Assembly (NCBI GenBank): GCA_937942465.1
Contig: CALDEO010000268.1
Location: forward strand, 1 to 6,531
Direction of reading: 5' to 3'
Length of the DNA stretch: 6,531 bases
DNA from: an uncultured Saprospiraceae bacterium
GTDB lineage: Bacteria; Bacteroidota; Bacteroidia; Chitinophagales; Saprospiraceae
Shown: piece after piece, positions 1 to 5,983 of the stretch
Layout: each line of letters begins with the position of its first letter
Numbering within the stretch: position 1 is the first letter of the stretch
The notes under the pieces: generated by a model
Told to the model about the DNA's origin: nothing
The model's database searches: none
The model's input: only the letters and a program-made list of their open reading frames with translations
Translations under genes and position numbers: made by a program

Positions 1-359
1 CCAACGGACACATCAATAGTAAGCGCATGAGAAATACCCTTGTATCGTCCCCACTTAAATCCTAATTGGATGCCAAGATTTGTATAACCATCTTCAATTA
101 CTGTAGTTGTTGATAGCTCATCCATAGATGGGGAGTTATCAATATAATTGACTTGTATTTCTCCTGGATCAGTATTAAGAAACCTTGGCCCTGTACCTAG
201 AAAGATAGCTCTGTATTTCTCTGGTATATCTATAGGTGCTTTTTCTGTGATCGTTTTTTCCGTTTTCGCTTTCTGACGTGATTTTTTTGGTTTTCTTCGT
301 TGTGAGTAACCAGTTAAGGCAAATAGCATTACCAATGATAATAGTAGCGTTTTTTTCAT
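1..359 (-). CDS. Exported, probably outer-membrane beta-barrel protein (3' part missing)
   Basis: This is the N-terminal 119 codons of a secreted protein whose C-terminus lies beyond the left edge. Residues 1-19 form a typical short signal peptide: Met-Lys-Lys, a Leu-rich core, then Gly-Tyr-Ser before a Gln-Arg-Arg, with cleavage likely at about residue 19. A very basic linker (about 21-40, many Lys/Arg) follows. After it, around residues 92-120, come alternating hydrophobic and polar residues with aromatics and glycines (for example GIQLGFKWGRYKG), which resembles a beta-hairpin of a small outer-membrane barrel. The ATG at 357-359 was chosen because it starts the signal peptide directly; a longer open frame in another register covers the same DNA but encodes no signal peptide or recognisable fold. 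It lies downstream of the TetR gene on the same strand, 113 bp apart, and appears to have its own promoter. Export is well supported; the barrel assignment and any link to the pump are inference. Confidence 0.7.
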   Translation of the reverse strand, partial: MKKTLLLSLVMLFALTGYSQRRKPKKSRQKAKTEKTITEKAPIDIPEKYRAIFLGTGPRFLNTDPGEIQVNYIDNSPSMDELSTTTVIEDGYTNLGIQLGFKWGRYKGISHALTIDVSV

Positions 360-383
360 AATAGATGTTTTTTTTGTGTTGCT

Positions 384-414
384 CTAAACTACACTTATTA
401 TTTAAAAGTGACAA
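384..414 (-). promoter_or_regulatory. Possible Bacteroidota-type promoter for the exported protein
   Basis: Read on the minus strand, a TTG (412-414) is followed after 20 bases by TAGTTTAG (384-391), one mismatch from the TAnnTTTG -7 consensus of Bacteroidota. It ends about 25 bases before the ATG at 359. An imperfectly spaced CACTT/AAGTG inverted repeat lies in the spacer. The region is AT-rich, so a chance match is possible. Confidence 0.35.
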
Positions 415-472
415 TTTTTGAGAATGCTTAATTCTTAACTCTATTATGTGCAATATCAACGTTGTAAATGGC

Positions 473-1153
473 CTAAATTATTCGGTCAACGTAGTACTTT
501 ATCATCTCTATTGTCTGCTTTCTAGGAGATAGGTGGGTAGTTGTATCTTGATCCGTAAGCCCTGGGAGATGCTCTATATAGTATTCATTATTAAGCGATA
601 GCTCGATAATATTAGTTGCTATAGCTTTTGGGTATTTAAACTCAGAATTAATCTCTAATATATTTGCAGATATAGTGTTTACAAGCTTCTGGAGATTTAT
701 ATAATAACCTTCTTTTTTTAATGTATCTACTAGTTTGTTATGGTAGACTTTAGATGCATTCTCTACAACGATGGTATGGAGTTTACTTATATTGATATAC
801 TCAGGAGTTGCTGTATTATCTCTCACAAGGACGAGAGTTTCGATAGCAATATTCATTTTTCGTTTAGGATCTTCAATATTACGAATGTCTAAAAGTATCA
901 AAAAATGCATGTAGTCCCAGTACCAAGCGACTAAGTAGGTGAGTAGTTTGTATTTATTTTCAAAGTATCTATAGACTGAGGCTTCAGTTGACCCCATCTC
1001 TGAAGCAAGCTTTTTAAAATTGAACTCGTCAAACCCTATTTGATCCATTAAGATGATCGCATGTTTGAGTATATTTTTACCCAAAGTGGTATCTAGAGGA
1101 TTACGTAAGTATATTGATGTACAGACGTCTATGGTAACATGTATTTGCGGCAT
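473..1153 (-). CDS. TetR/AcrR-family transcriptional regulator
   Basis: This 226-residue protein is a probable one-component repressor: an N-terminal DNA-binding domain with a C-terminal ligand and dimerisation domain. The TetR_N helix-turn-helix is clear at about residues 26-75: a first helix (ILKHAIILMDQIG), the hallmark FKKLASEMG, and the recognition helix ASVYRYFENK followed by KYKLL, which is diagnostic of the family. Residues 80-226 are helical and not similar to any ligand-binding subfamily I recognise, so the inducer cannot be named. About 25 residues precede the usual start of the domain; there is no later in-frame ATG before the HTH, so the ATG at 1151-1153 is kept, though an alternative start codon is possible. 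The gene is divergent from the ABC-HlyD-TolC operon and separated by 137 bp, the classic arrangement for a local repressor of an efflux or secretion operon. Regulation of that operon, and autoregulation, are inferred from this layout. Confidence 0.88.
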   Translation of the reverse strand: MPQIHVTIDVCTSIYLRNPLDTTLGKNILKHAIILMDQIGFDEFNFKKLASEMGSTEASVYRYFENKYKLLTYLVAWYWDYMHFLILLDIRNIEDPKRKMNIAIETLVLVRDNTATPEYINISKLHTIVVENASKVYHNKLVDTLKKEGYYINLQKLVNTISANILEINSEFKYPKAIATNIIELSLNNEYYIEHLPGLTDQDTTTHLSPRKQTIEMIKYYVDRII

Positions 1154-1248
1154 AAGGTAAAAGTAATAATTATATTTGTGATAGTAAAACTATTATTAAT
1201 AAAAGTTGTTGTATCTTCGCTCAACGAAATAAAAACATAAGTGTTACA

Positions 1249-1256
1249 TATCTTTG
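1249..1256 (+). promoter_or_regulatory. Candidate -7 box (TATCTTTG) of the export operon
   Basis: TATCTTTG matches the Bacteroidota -7 consensus TAnnTTTG at every fixed position. Transcription would start at about 1262, leaving a leader of roughly 30 bases before the ATG at 1291. I find no TTG at the usual 17-23 bases upstream, so the promoter may be weak or may depend on another factor. A second, one-mismatch copy (TATCTTCG, 1212-1219) also lacks a -33 element. Confidence 0.45.
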
Positions 1257-1271
1257 TAGAGTTCATCATTT

Positions 1272-1283
1272 ATATTCGAATAT
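1272..1283. promoter_or_regulatory. Perfect 12-bp palindrome, candidate TetR operator
   Basis: ATATTCGAATAT reads identically on both strands. It sits 16 bases downstream of the candidate -7 box and 7 bases upstream of the operon's ATG, where a bound repressor would block transcription. TetR-family proteins bind palindromes as dimers, often of about 12-20 bp. The link to the neighbouring regulator is inferred from position and symmetry; no second copy was noticed upstream of the regulator itself. Confidence 0.4.
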
Positions 1284-1290
1284 TGATTTT

Positions 1291-2955
1291 ATGATAAAGC
1301 CGCTTAATAGACTTAATAGACTTTTACAAGTAGATCGTAAGGATATCACACAAGTGTATGTATATGCACTTTTCAATGGATTGGTCAACCTATCGTTGCC
1401 ATTAGGTATTCAAGCGATCATTAACTTGATTCAAGGTGGAGAAGTATCCACCTCGTGGATTGTATTAGTTTCATTTGTAATATTTGGTATTGCTCTTACA
1501 GGGTTATTACAGCTATTACAATTGAGGATTGTGGAGAATATTGCTCAGAAGATATTTAGTAGAGCATCATTTGAGTTTGCTTACCGGATACCGAGGATTC
1601 GATCCAAAGAGCTGCATAAGTACTATGCACCAGAATTAGCCAATCGTTTCTTTGATACATTGACTATTCAGAAAGGGCTGCCTAAGATATTGATAGATTT
1701 TTCACTTGCGGCATTTCAGATTGTAGTCGGTATTTTGGTGTTGAGTATGTATCATCCATTCTTTGTGATATTCGGTATTATACTAGTCATGTTGGTCTAT
1801 GTGATATTTATGATCACAGGCCCTAAAGGGATTAGCACCAGTCTCGAAGAGTCAAAGTATAAGTATGAGATTGCCCATTGGTTAGAGGAGATCGCTAGAG
1901 CGAGATTATCATTTAAGTTAGTCGGTGATCAGGATATTGCTCTCCGTAAGACAGATGAAAATGTATCAAAGTACCTCAAAGCTAGGGAGAGTCACTTTAA
2001 GGTTTTGGTTCGTCAATTTTTGCATTTAATTGGATTTAAAGTATTGATTGCGGCGGGTCTATTGATCATTGGTGGATTGCTAGTATTTGATCAAGAGATG
2101 AATATTGGTCAATTTGTAGCCGCAGAGATCATTATCATATTGATTATCAACTCTGTTGAGAAATTGATAAAGTCATTAGATTCTATCTACGATGTATTGA
2201 CTGCTTTAGAGAAGATCGGTAAGATTACAGATATGGAGTTGGACCAAGACGACGGGTATAGTCTAGAGGCTGACCTTACTGGAATGCAACTATCATTGCG
2301 TAAAGTAGGTTTTACATTCCCCAACTCAGATGACGCCATACTGCATGATGTCACGCTTGAGATGAAAGAGGGTAGTTCCTTATGCATCATGGGGTCTAGT
2401 GGTGCAGGTAAGTCGACCTTGATGCATCTGTGCAGTGGTATATTAGATCCTACAGAGGGAGTCATCGAGTTTAATGGCTTATCAATGCAATCTATTGATT
2501 ATAAAGTATTGCGTAAGAATGTTGGATATGCATTAAGTAATAACCAGATATTCATAGGTACATTTATGGAGAATATCCTCATGGGTAGACCCGATATATC
2601 TACGCAGAGAGTCTTAGAAGTATGTGAGATGTTGACTTTAACGGACTTTATAGGTACACTTAGTGATGGACTCAATACTACATTAGATCCTGAGGGTCAC
2701 CGAGTACCGAGGAGTGTGGTCAATAAGATAATATTGGCAAGAGCCATCGTCAATAGTCCTAAGTTTTTAATTTTAGAAGACCCTCTAGATCACGTACAGA
2801 AAGAAGAGAAAGAAGATATTATTAAAGCAATAACGGACAGCAGACATGGATGGTCTATCATGGTGACTACCGTCGATCCATTATGGAATAAGTATATCCC
2901 AAATCATGTATACATGGACAAAGGGAGAATCACTGCTAACAATAAAATGAAATAA
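1291..2955 (+). CDS. ABC exporter half-transporter with degenerate ATPase motifs (type I secretion-like inner-membrane component)
   Basis: This 554-residue protein has a membrane domain fused to a nucleotide-binding domain (NBD), the HlyB/PrtD architecture. About six membrane helices can be seen near residues 22-46, 56-80, 134-155, 157-176, 247-267 and 272-290. The NBD occupies about 332-548. Only some 20 residues precede helix 1, so there is no C39 peptidase or C39-like domain; length fits the PrtD type (about 570-590). Walker A is intact (GSSGAGKST, 368-376), with an aromatic A-loop (F343). Other motifs are altered: the Q-loop Gln position is S416 (YALSNNQIF), the LSGGQ signature is VPRSV (472-476), Walker B ends LILED so Asp-Glu is E496-D497, and no His follows in the switch region (VTTVD, 525-529). 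The conserved helix after the signature (ILARAI) and GTFMENI remain, which anchors the alignment. The gene stops 3 bp before the HlyD gene. It should form the inner-membrane part of a tripartite export channel; ATP hydrolysis is doubtful or non-canonical, and the substrate is unknown. Confidence 0.85.
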   Translation: MIKPLNRLNRLLQVDRKDITQVYVYALFNGLVNLSLPLGIQAIINLIQGGEVSTSWIVLVSFVIFGIALTGLLQLLQLRIVENIAQKIFSRASFEFAYRIPRIRSKELHKYYAPELANRFFDTLTIQKGLPKILIDFSLAAFQIVVGILVLSMYHPFFVIFGIILVMLVYVIFMITGPKGISTSLEESKYKYEIAHWLEEIARARLSFKLVGDQDIALRKTDENVSKYLKARESHFKVLVRQFLHLIGFKVLIAAGLLIIGGLLVFDQEMNIGQFVAAEIIIILIINSVEKLIKSLDSIYDVLTALEKIGKITDMELDQDDGYSLEADLTGMQLSLRKVGFTFPNSDDAILHDVTLEMKEGSSLCIMGSSGAGKSTLMHLCSGILDPTEGVIEFNGLSMQSIDYKVLRKNVGYALSNNQIFIGTFMENILMGRPDISTQRVLEVCEMLTLTDFIGTLSDGLNTTLDPEGHRVPRSVVNKIILARAIVNSPKFLILEDPLDHVQKEEKEDIIKAITDSRHGWSIMVTTVDPLWNKYIPNHVYMDKGRITANNKMK

Positions 2956-2958
2956 GAT

Positions 2959-4329
2959 ATGCTTAATATAAGTCCAGGAAGGATTGATTCTAAAATAGTA
3001 CTAGAGAAGTATAAGTCTTTTGATTTATTGGGACGTAAGTCTGTATCTAGCGTATTGATTAAGCTGATTGCAGTGTTTGCGGTCATATCGATATTAGCCA
3101 TGTTTTTGCCATGGACTCAGAATATCAGATCCAAAGGGTATGTGACTACGATGAGCCCCGATGATCGTCCACAGACGGTGCAAGCGGTTATCGGTGGTAA
3201 GATCGAAAACTGGTATGTAGTAGAAGGACAACGAGTAAGTAAAGGAGATACGATCATGCATATATCGGAGGTCAAGGAAGAGTATCTTGATCCTGCAATA
3301 TTAGCACGTACCGATAGTCAGATCCAAGCTAAGAGTGGATCTAAAGATGCTTATGCTTCTAAAGCTGTCAATCTACAAGAGCAGTATCAGGCATTAGTGC
3401 AAGGATTAGAAGTTAAGCTTGCGCAGAATGATATTAAGATGAAGCAAAATCAGCTTAAATTTCAGAGTGATAGTATCGATCTTGTAGCTGCTGAATTGAA
3501 GTTTCAACAAGCTCAGAATCAACTTGATCGGATGCAACAGATGTATGATAGTGGACTTAAGTCTCTGACGGATCTAGAATCGAAGAGCTTGACGCTGCAA
3601 GAGGCGAATGCCAAAGTAGTTTCATTAAAAAATAAGCTTTTAACATGGTCCAATGAGCGACTCAATCTACAAGCGAATGTCAATGCGATCAAAAACGACT
3701 ATCGTAATAAAATCGCCAAATCACAGTCAGATAGACAGTCGGCATTATCATTACAATATAACTCTGAGGCAGATATCAATAAGCTGCAATCTCAGTACAA
3801 TAGCTATGAAGTGAGACAAGACAATTACTTCATTAAGTCACCGGTCGACGGTATCATCACCAAGGCGATACGATCGGGTATCGGTGAGATTATCAAAGCA
3901 GGTGAGGATTTAGTCAGCATCATGCCCACAGATTATGAGTTGGCAGTAGAGATGTATGTTAATCCGCAAGATGTGCCACTTTTAGAGGTCGGTGAGGGTG
4001 TCATGGTACAGTTTGATGGATGGCCAGCAATCGTATTTAGTGGATGGCCCGAAAACTCATACGGTACTTTTGCAGGTAAGGTATTTGCGATCGATTTCTT
4101 CATAAGTAAGAATGGAAAGTATCGAGTCATGGTTGCACCTGATGAGTCTGAAAAGGCATGGCCCAAGGAAGTAAGAATAGGTGGTGGAGCCAATACCATA
4201 ACACTGCTCAAGGATGTAAGTGTGGGTTATGAGTTGTGGCGTCAGTTAAATGGATTTCCGCCAGACTATTATAAGAAAAAAGAGAGAGTAGATGTCAAAA
4301 CTAAAGCTCCATTACGAAAAGTAAAATAA
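2959..4329 (+). CDS. HlyD-family periplasmic adaptor (membrane fusion protein)
   Basis: This 456-residue adaptor would bridge the ABC protein and the TolC channel across the periplasm. A 30-residue cytoplasmic N-terminus precedes one membrane anchor (about 31-50). The split biotinyl-lipoyl domain is clear: first half about 74-105 (VQAVIGGKIENWYVVEGQRV), second half about 290-323 (YFIKSPVDGIITKAIRSGIG). Between them lies a Gln/Lys/Leu-rich coiled-coil hairpin of about 170 residues (113-285). At its tip, R191-x3-M195-x6-S202 resembles the RLS motif that contacts TolC, with Met for Leu. A beta-barrel domain (about 326-420, with GWPAIVFSGWP) ends in YELWRQLNGFPPDYY and a basic tail. I recall that tail from a subgroup of HlyD adaptors, but this is from memory. 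The ATG lies 3 bp after the ABC stop in an A-rich context, so translation is probably coupled. The family assignment is firm; the cargo is not known. Confidence 0.92.
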   Translation: MLNISPGRIDSKIVLEKYKSFDLLGRKSVSSVLIKLIAVFAVISILAMFLPWTQNIRSKGYVTTMSPDDRPQTVQAVIGGKIENWYVVEGQRVSKGDTIMHISEVKEEYLDPAILARTDSQIQAKSGSKDAYASKAVNLQEQYQALVQGLEVKLAQNDIKMKQNQLKFQSDSIDLVAAELKFQQAQNQLDRMQQMYDSGLKSLTDLESKSLTLQEANAKVVSLKNKLLTWSNERLNLQANVNAIKNDYRNKIAKSQSDRQSALSLQYNSEADINKLQSQYNSYEVRQDNYFIKSPVDGIITKAIRSGIGEIIKAGEDLVSIMPTDYELAVEMYVNPQDVPLLEVGEGVMVQFDGWPAIVFSGWPENSYGTFAGKVFAIDFFISKNGKYRVMVAPDESEKAWPKEVRIGGGANTITLLKDVSVGYELWRQLNGFPPDYYKKKERVDVKTKAPLRKVK

Positions 4330-4332
4330 GAA

Positions 4333-5769
4333 ATGGTTATACTTTTAAATATCAAAAATACGGTCAAGTACCTAGTTTGTGCTCTATGCTTATTGCTATC
4401 AATAGCCGATATAGCTGCGCAGCAGGATAGCACGACTATGTCATTTGATCAATATATTACATTGGTCAAGGATCACCATCCTGTAATGCTGCAACTGGAG
4501 CTGCTCAATGATGCTGCCGATGGCAACGCGATGATGGCAAGAGGAGGATTTGATCCAAAGATAGAGGGGAGCTATGACCTCAAAAACTTTGAAGATAAAA
4601 ATTACTATTCCTTGATCAATGGTGGTCTCAAAATACCTACATGGTATGGTATAGAAGTGAAAGCAGGATACGACCGTACCGCAGGTGAGTATTTTGATCC
4701 GACGGACTTCACTCCGACAAGAGGCTTATGGAATGCAGGTATCAGTATCCCATTGGGCAAAGGCTTGGTATTAGATGAGCGGCGAGCTACATTGCGTCAA
4801 GCTGATGTCTTTACAAGATCAACAAAAATAGAACAACAGCTCTTGCTTAATGAACTTCTATACAACGCAGGATCAGCATATATTAACTGGCAAGTAGCCG
4901 CGGATATCACACAAGTAGCTAGTGAGGGTTTGCAATTATCTCAAAATAGATATGAAGGGACTAAATCTAGTTTTATAGGTGGAGACAAGGCTGCAATAGA
5001 TACATTGGAGGCCTTCTTATCGGTACAGAATAGACAACAACTATTGATAACTGCCGAGCAAAACTTACAAAATACAAAGTTAGAAGTAGAGAGTTTTTTA
5101 TGGTTGGATGGGGTAGTACCCTTAGAGATGGATGTAGAAACGACTCCAGAGGATATCGACGTAGTATTTTTAAATGATGACCTTCAAGAGTTGATCATTA
5201 AACAAGAAGAGCTTTTGGATTTACATCCGAATATACAACAGTATGGACTTAAACTTGAAAGCTTAGAAATAGATAGGCTGTTGCAAAAGGAAGACCTTAA
5301 GCCAGACTTAAGAGTATATTACAATCCATTAGTCGGTAGCACAGATGATGATATATTTGCTGAGGTAAGACTTGACAATTATAAGTTGGGAGCAACCTTA
5401 AAGTATCCTTTGTTTTTAAGGAAAGAACGTGGGAAATTAAAAATGACGGATGCTAAAATAGGTCAAGCGTCCAATGATATGATTCTTAAGAAAAGGTCTA
5501 TTCAGCTACAGCTAGATCAATATGCACAAAACGATCAATTACTAGCGGCATCAATCGAGGTATTAACCGCAAGTGTAAGTAATTACCAGCGGATACTTCT
5601 GGCCGAAAACCAAAAATTAACGCTTGGTGAGAGTTCACTATTTTTAGTCAATAGTCGAGAGCAGAAGTACGTAGATAGTCAGCTCAAGCAGCTCAATACC
5701 GTAGCCAAGTTACTTAAAAATAGACTTGGGTACATCTTCTATACAGGACGATTAGATACGGTACTGTAG
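4333..5769 (+). CDS. TolC-family outer-membrane channel protein
   Basis: This 478-residue outer-membrane factor completes the export conduit. A signal peptide covers about residues 1-29 (Lys8 and Lys12, then a Leu/Val/Cys core, ending DIAA before QQDS); there is no lipobox, so it is probably not a lipoprotein. The mature protein shows the internal duplication typical of TolC. A helix starting at HHPVM (48-52) is repeated at LHPNI (297-301), and a strand-turn segment with IPLGKGLVLDERR (139-151) is repeated at YPLFLRKERG (358-367), each followed by a long amphipathic helix. The length fits the family (about 430-500). Its ATG is 3 bp after the HlyD stop, and the context TAA-GAA-ATG nearly copies the upstream junction. 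It is last in the operon; no convincing intrinsic terminator follows. Whether this channel is dedicated to the pump or shared cannot be told, but its operon position argues for dedication. Confidence 0.92.
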   Translation: MVILLNIKNTVKYLVCALCLLLSIADIAAQQDSTTMSFDQYITLVKDHHPVMLQLELLNDAADGNAMMARGGFDPKIEGSYDLKNFEDKNYYSLINGGLKIPTWYGIEVKAGYDRTAGEYFDPTDFTPTRGLWNAGISIPLGKGLVLDERRATLRQADVFTRSTKIEQQLLLNELLYNAGSAYINWQVAADITQVASEGLQLSQNRYEGTKSSFIGGDKAAIDTLEAFLSVQNRQQLLITAEQNLQNTKLEVESFLWLDGVVPLEMDVETTPEDIDVVFLNDDLQELIIKQEELLDLHPNIQQYGLKLESLEIDRLLQKEDLKPDLRVYYNPLVGSTDDDIFAEVRLDNYKLGATLKYPLFLRKERGKLKMTDAKIGQASNDMILKKRSIQLQLDQYAQNDQLLAASIEVLTASVSNYQRILLAENQKLTLGESSLFLVNSREQKYVDSQLKQLNTVAKLLKNRLGYIFYTGRLDTVL

Positions 5770-5820
5770 TTGTGAGACCTGCATGTAGTCGGATACTTAA
5801 GAGTGTTAGTCGATAACTGA

Positions 5821-5849
5821 TTGAGGCTTTTTATTTTTTTGTAACTTTA
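5821..5849 (+). promoter_or_regulatory. Candidate Bacteroidota promoter for the microORF and DUF3667 gene
   Basis: TTG (5821-5823), an 18-base spacer rich in T, and TAACTTTA (5842-5849) match the TTG-N17-23-TAnnTTTG pattern with one mismatch. It lies 52 bases after the TolC stop and about 37 bases before the next ATG. The start of transcription would be near 5855. This suggests the downstream genes form a unit separate from the export operon. Confidence 0.5.
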
Positions 5850-5886
5850 GGGTACACAAGATTGTAATTCATTTAATTGATAAACC

Positions 5887-5970
5887 ATGAAAGTCAAAAA
5901 AGTAGTTTCTCTTTGGATGTTAGCAGAGTTAGTATTCGCTCTAAGTGTAGTTCTATTATTCTGCATCTAA
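5887..5970 (+). CDS. Putative 27-residue single-span membrane peptide
   Basis: This short open frame lies just downstream of a good promoter candidate and 13 bp before the DUF3667 start. It begins MKVKKVVSLW and continues as an uninterrupted hydrophobic stretch (about residues 6-27), with a single acidic residue (E14) in the middle and a terminal Phe-Cys-Ile. The Lys-rich N-terminus would stay in the cytoplasm. The Cys is preceded by Leu-Leu-Phe, not a proper lipobox. No homologue is recognised. It could be a genuine membrane microprotein, a translated leader controlling the next gene, or a chance frame; the ATG position, basic-then-hydrophobic composition and close fit between promoter and gene favour translation. 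Confidence 0.5.
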   Translation: MKVKKVVSLWMLAELVFALSVVLLFCI

Positions 5971-5983
5971 CCAATACTAATTA

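Larger units (their letters stand above)
1154..1290. promoter_or_regulatory. Divergent control region between tetR-like gene and export operon
   Basis: This AT-rich 137-bp spacer must carry the promoters for both divergent genes. It contains several short dyads: ATAATTAT, ATAGT-AAA-ACTAT at about 1180-1195, TTCG-CTCAA-CGAA at about 1215-1228, and a perfect 12-bp palindrome at 1272-1283. On the minus strand, TAGTTTTA within the ATAGT/ACTAT dyad resembles a -7 box for the regulator, but I see no well-spaced TTG upstream of it. The short dyads other than the 12-mer are weak and could be chance in such AT-rich DNA. Confidence 0.6.

Noticed and set aside
175..459. A 94-codon open frame on the minus strand
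   Set aside because: It overlaps, in another register, the start of the exported protein (ATG at 359), which has a clear signal peptide and stays open to the window edge. The 94-codon product has no recognisable feature.
457..464. CAACGTTG palindrome between the TetR and exported-protein genes
   Set aside because: Eight bases of symmetry without extension and away from the candidate promoter; expected by chance at this length.
2187..2465. Antisense open frame inside the ABC gene
   Set aside because: It is wholly contained in a well-supported coding region with conserved motifs, and its product has no recognisable domain.
2904..3101. Antisense open frame across the ABC-HlyD junction
   Set aside because: Its hydrophobic part is the reverse complement of the HlyD membrane anchor, so the resemblance to a membrane protein is a by-product.
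3933..4211. Antisense open frame inside the HlyD gene
   Set aside because: It lies opposite the conserved adaptor beta-barrel region and has no domain or context of its own.
4333..4420. Lipoprotein signal in the TolC protein
   Set aside because: The Cys residues in the signal peptide (16 and 19) are not preceded by a lipobox, and a signal peptidase I-type end (DIAA) follows.
5770..5840. Intrinsic terminator after the TolC gene
   Set aside because: There is a T-rich run at about 5828-5840, but the only stem before it (TTAGT/ACTGA around CGATA) is 5 bp with a wobble pair and is not adjacent. The T run is better explained as the spacer of the next promoter.
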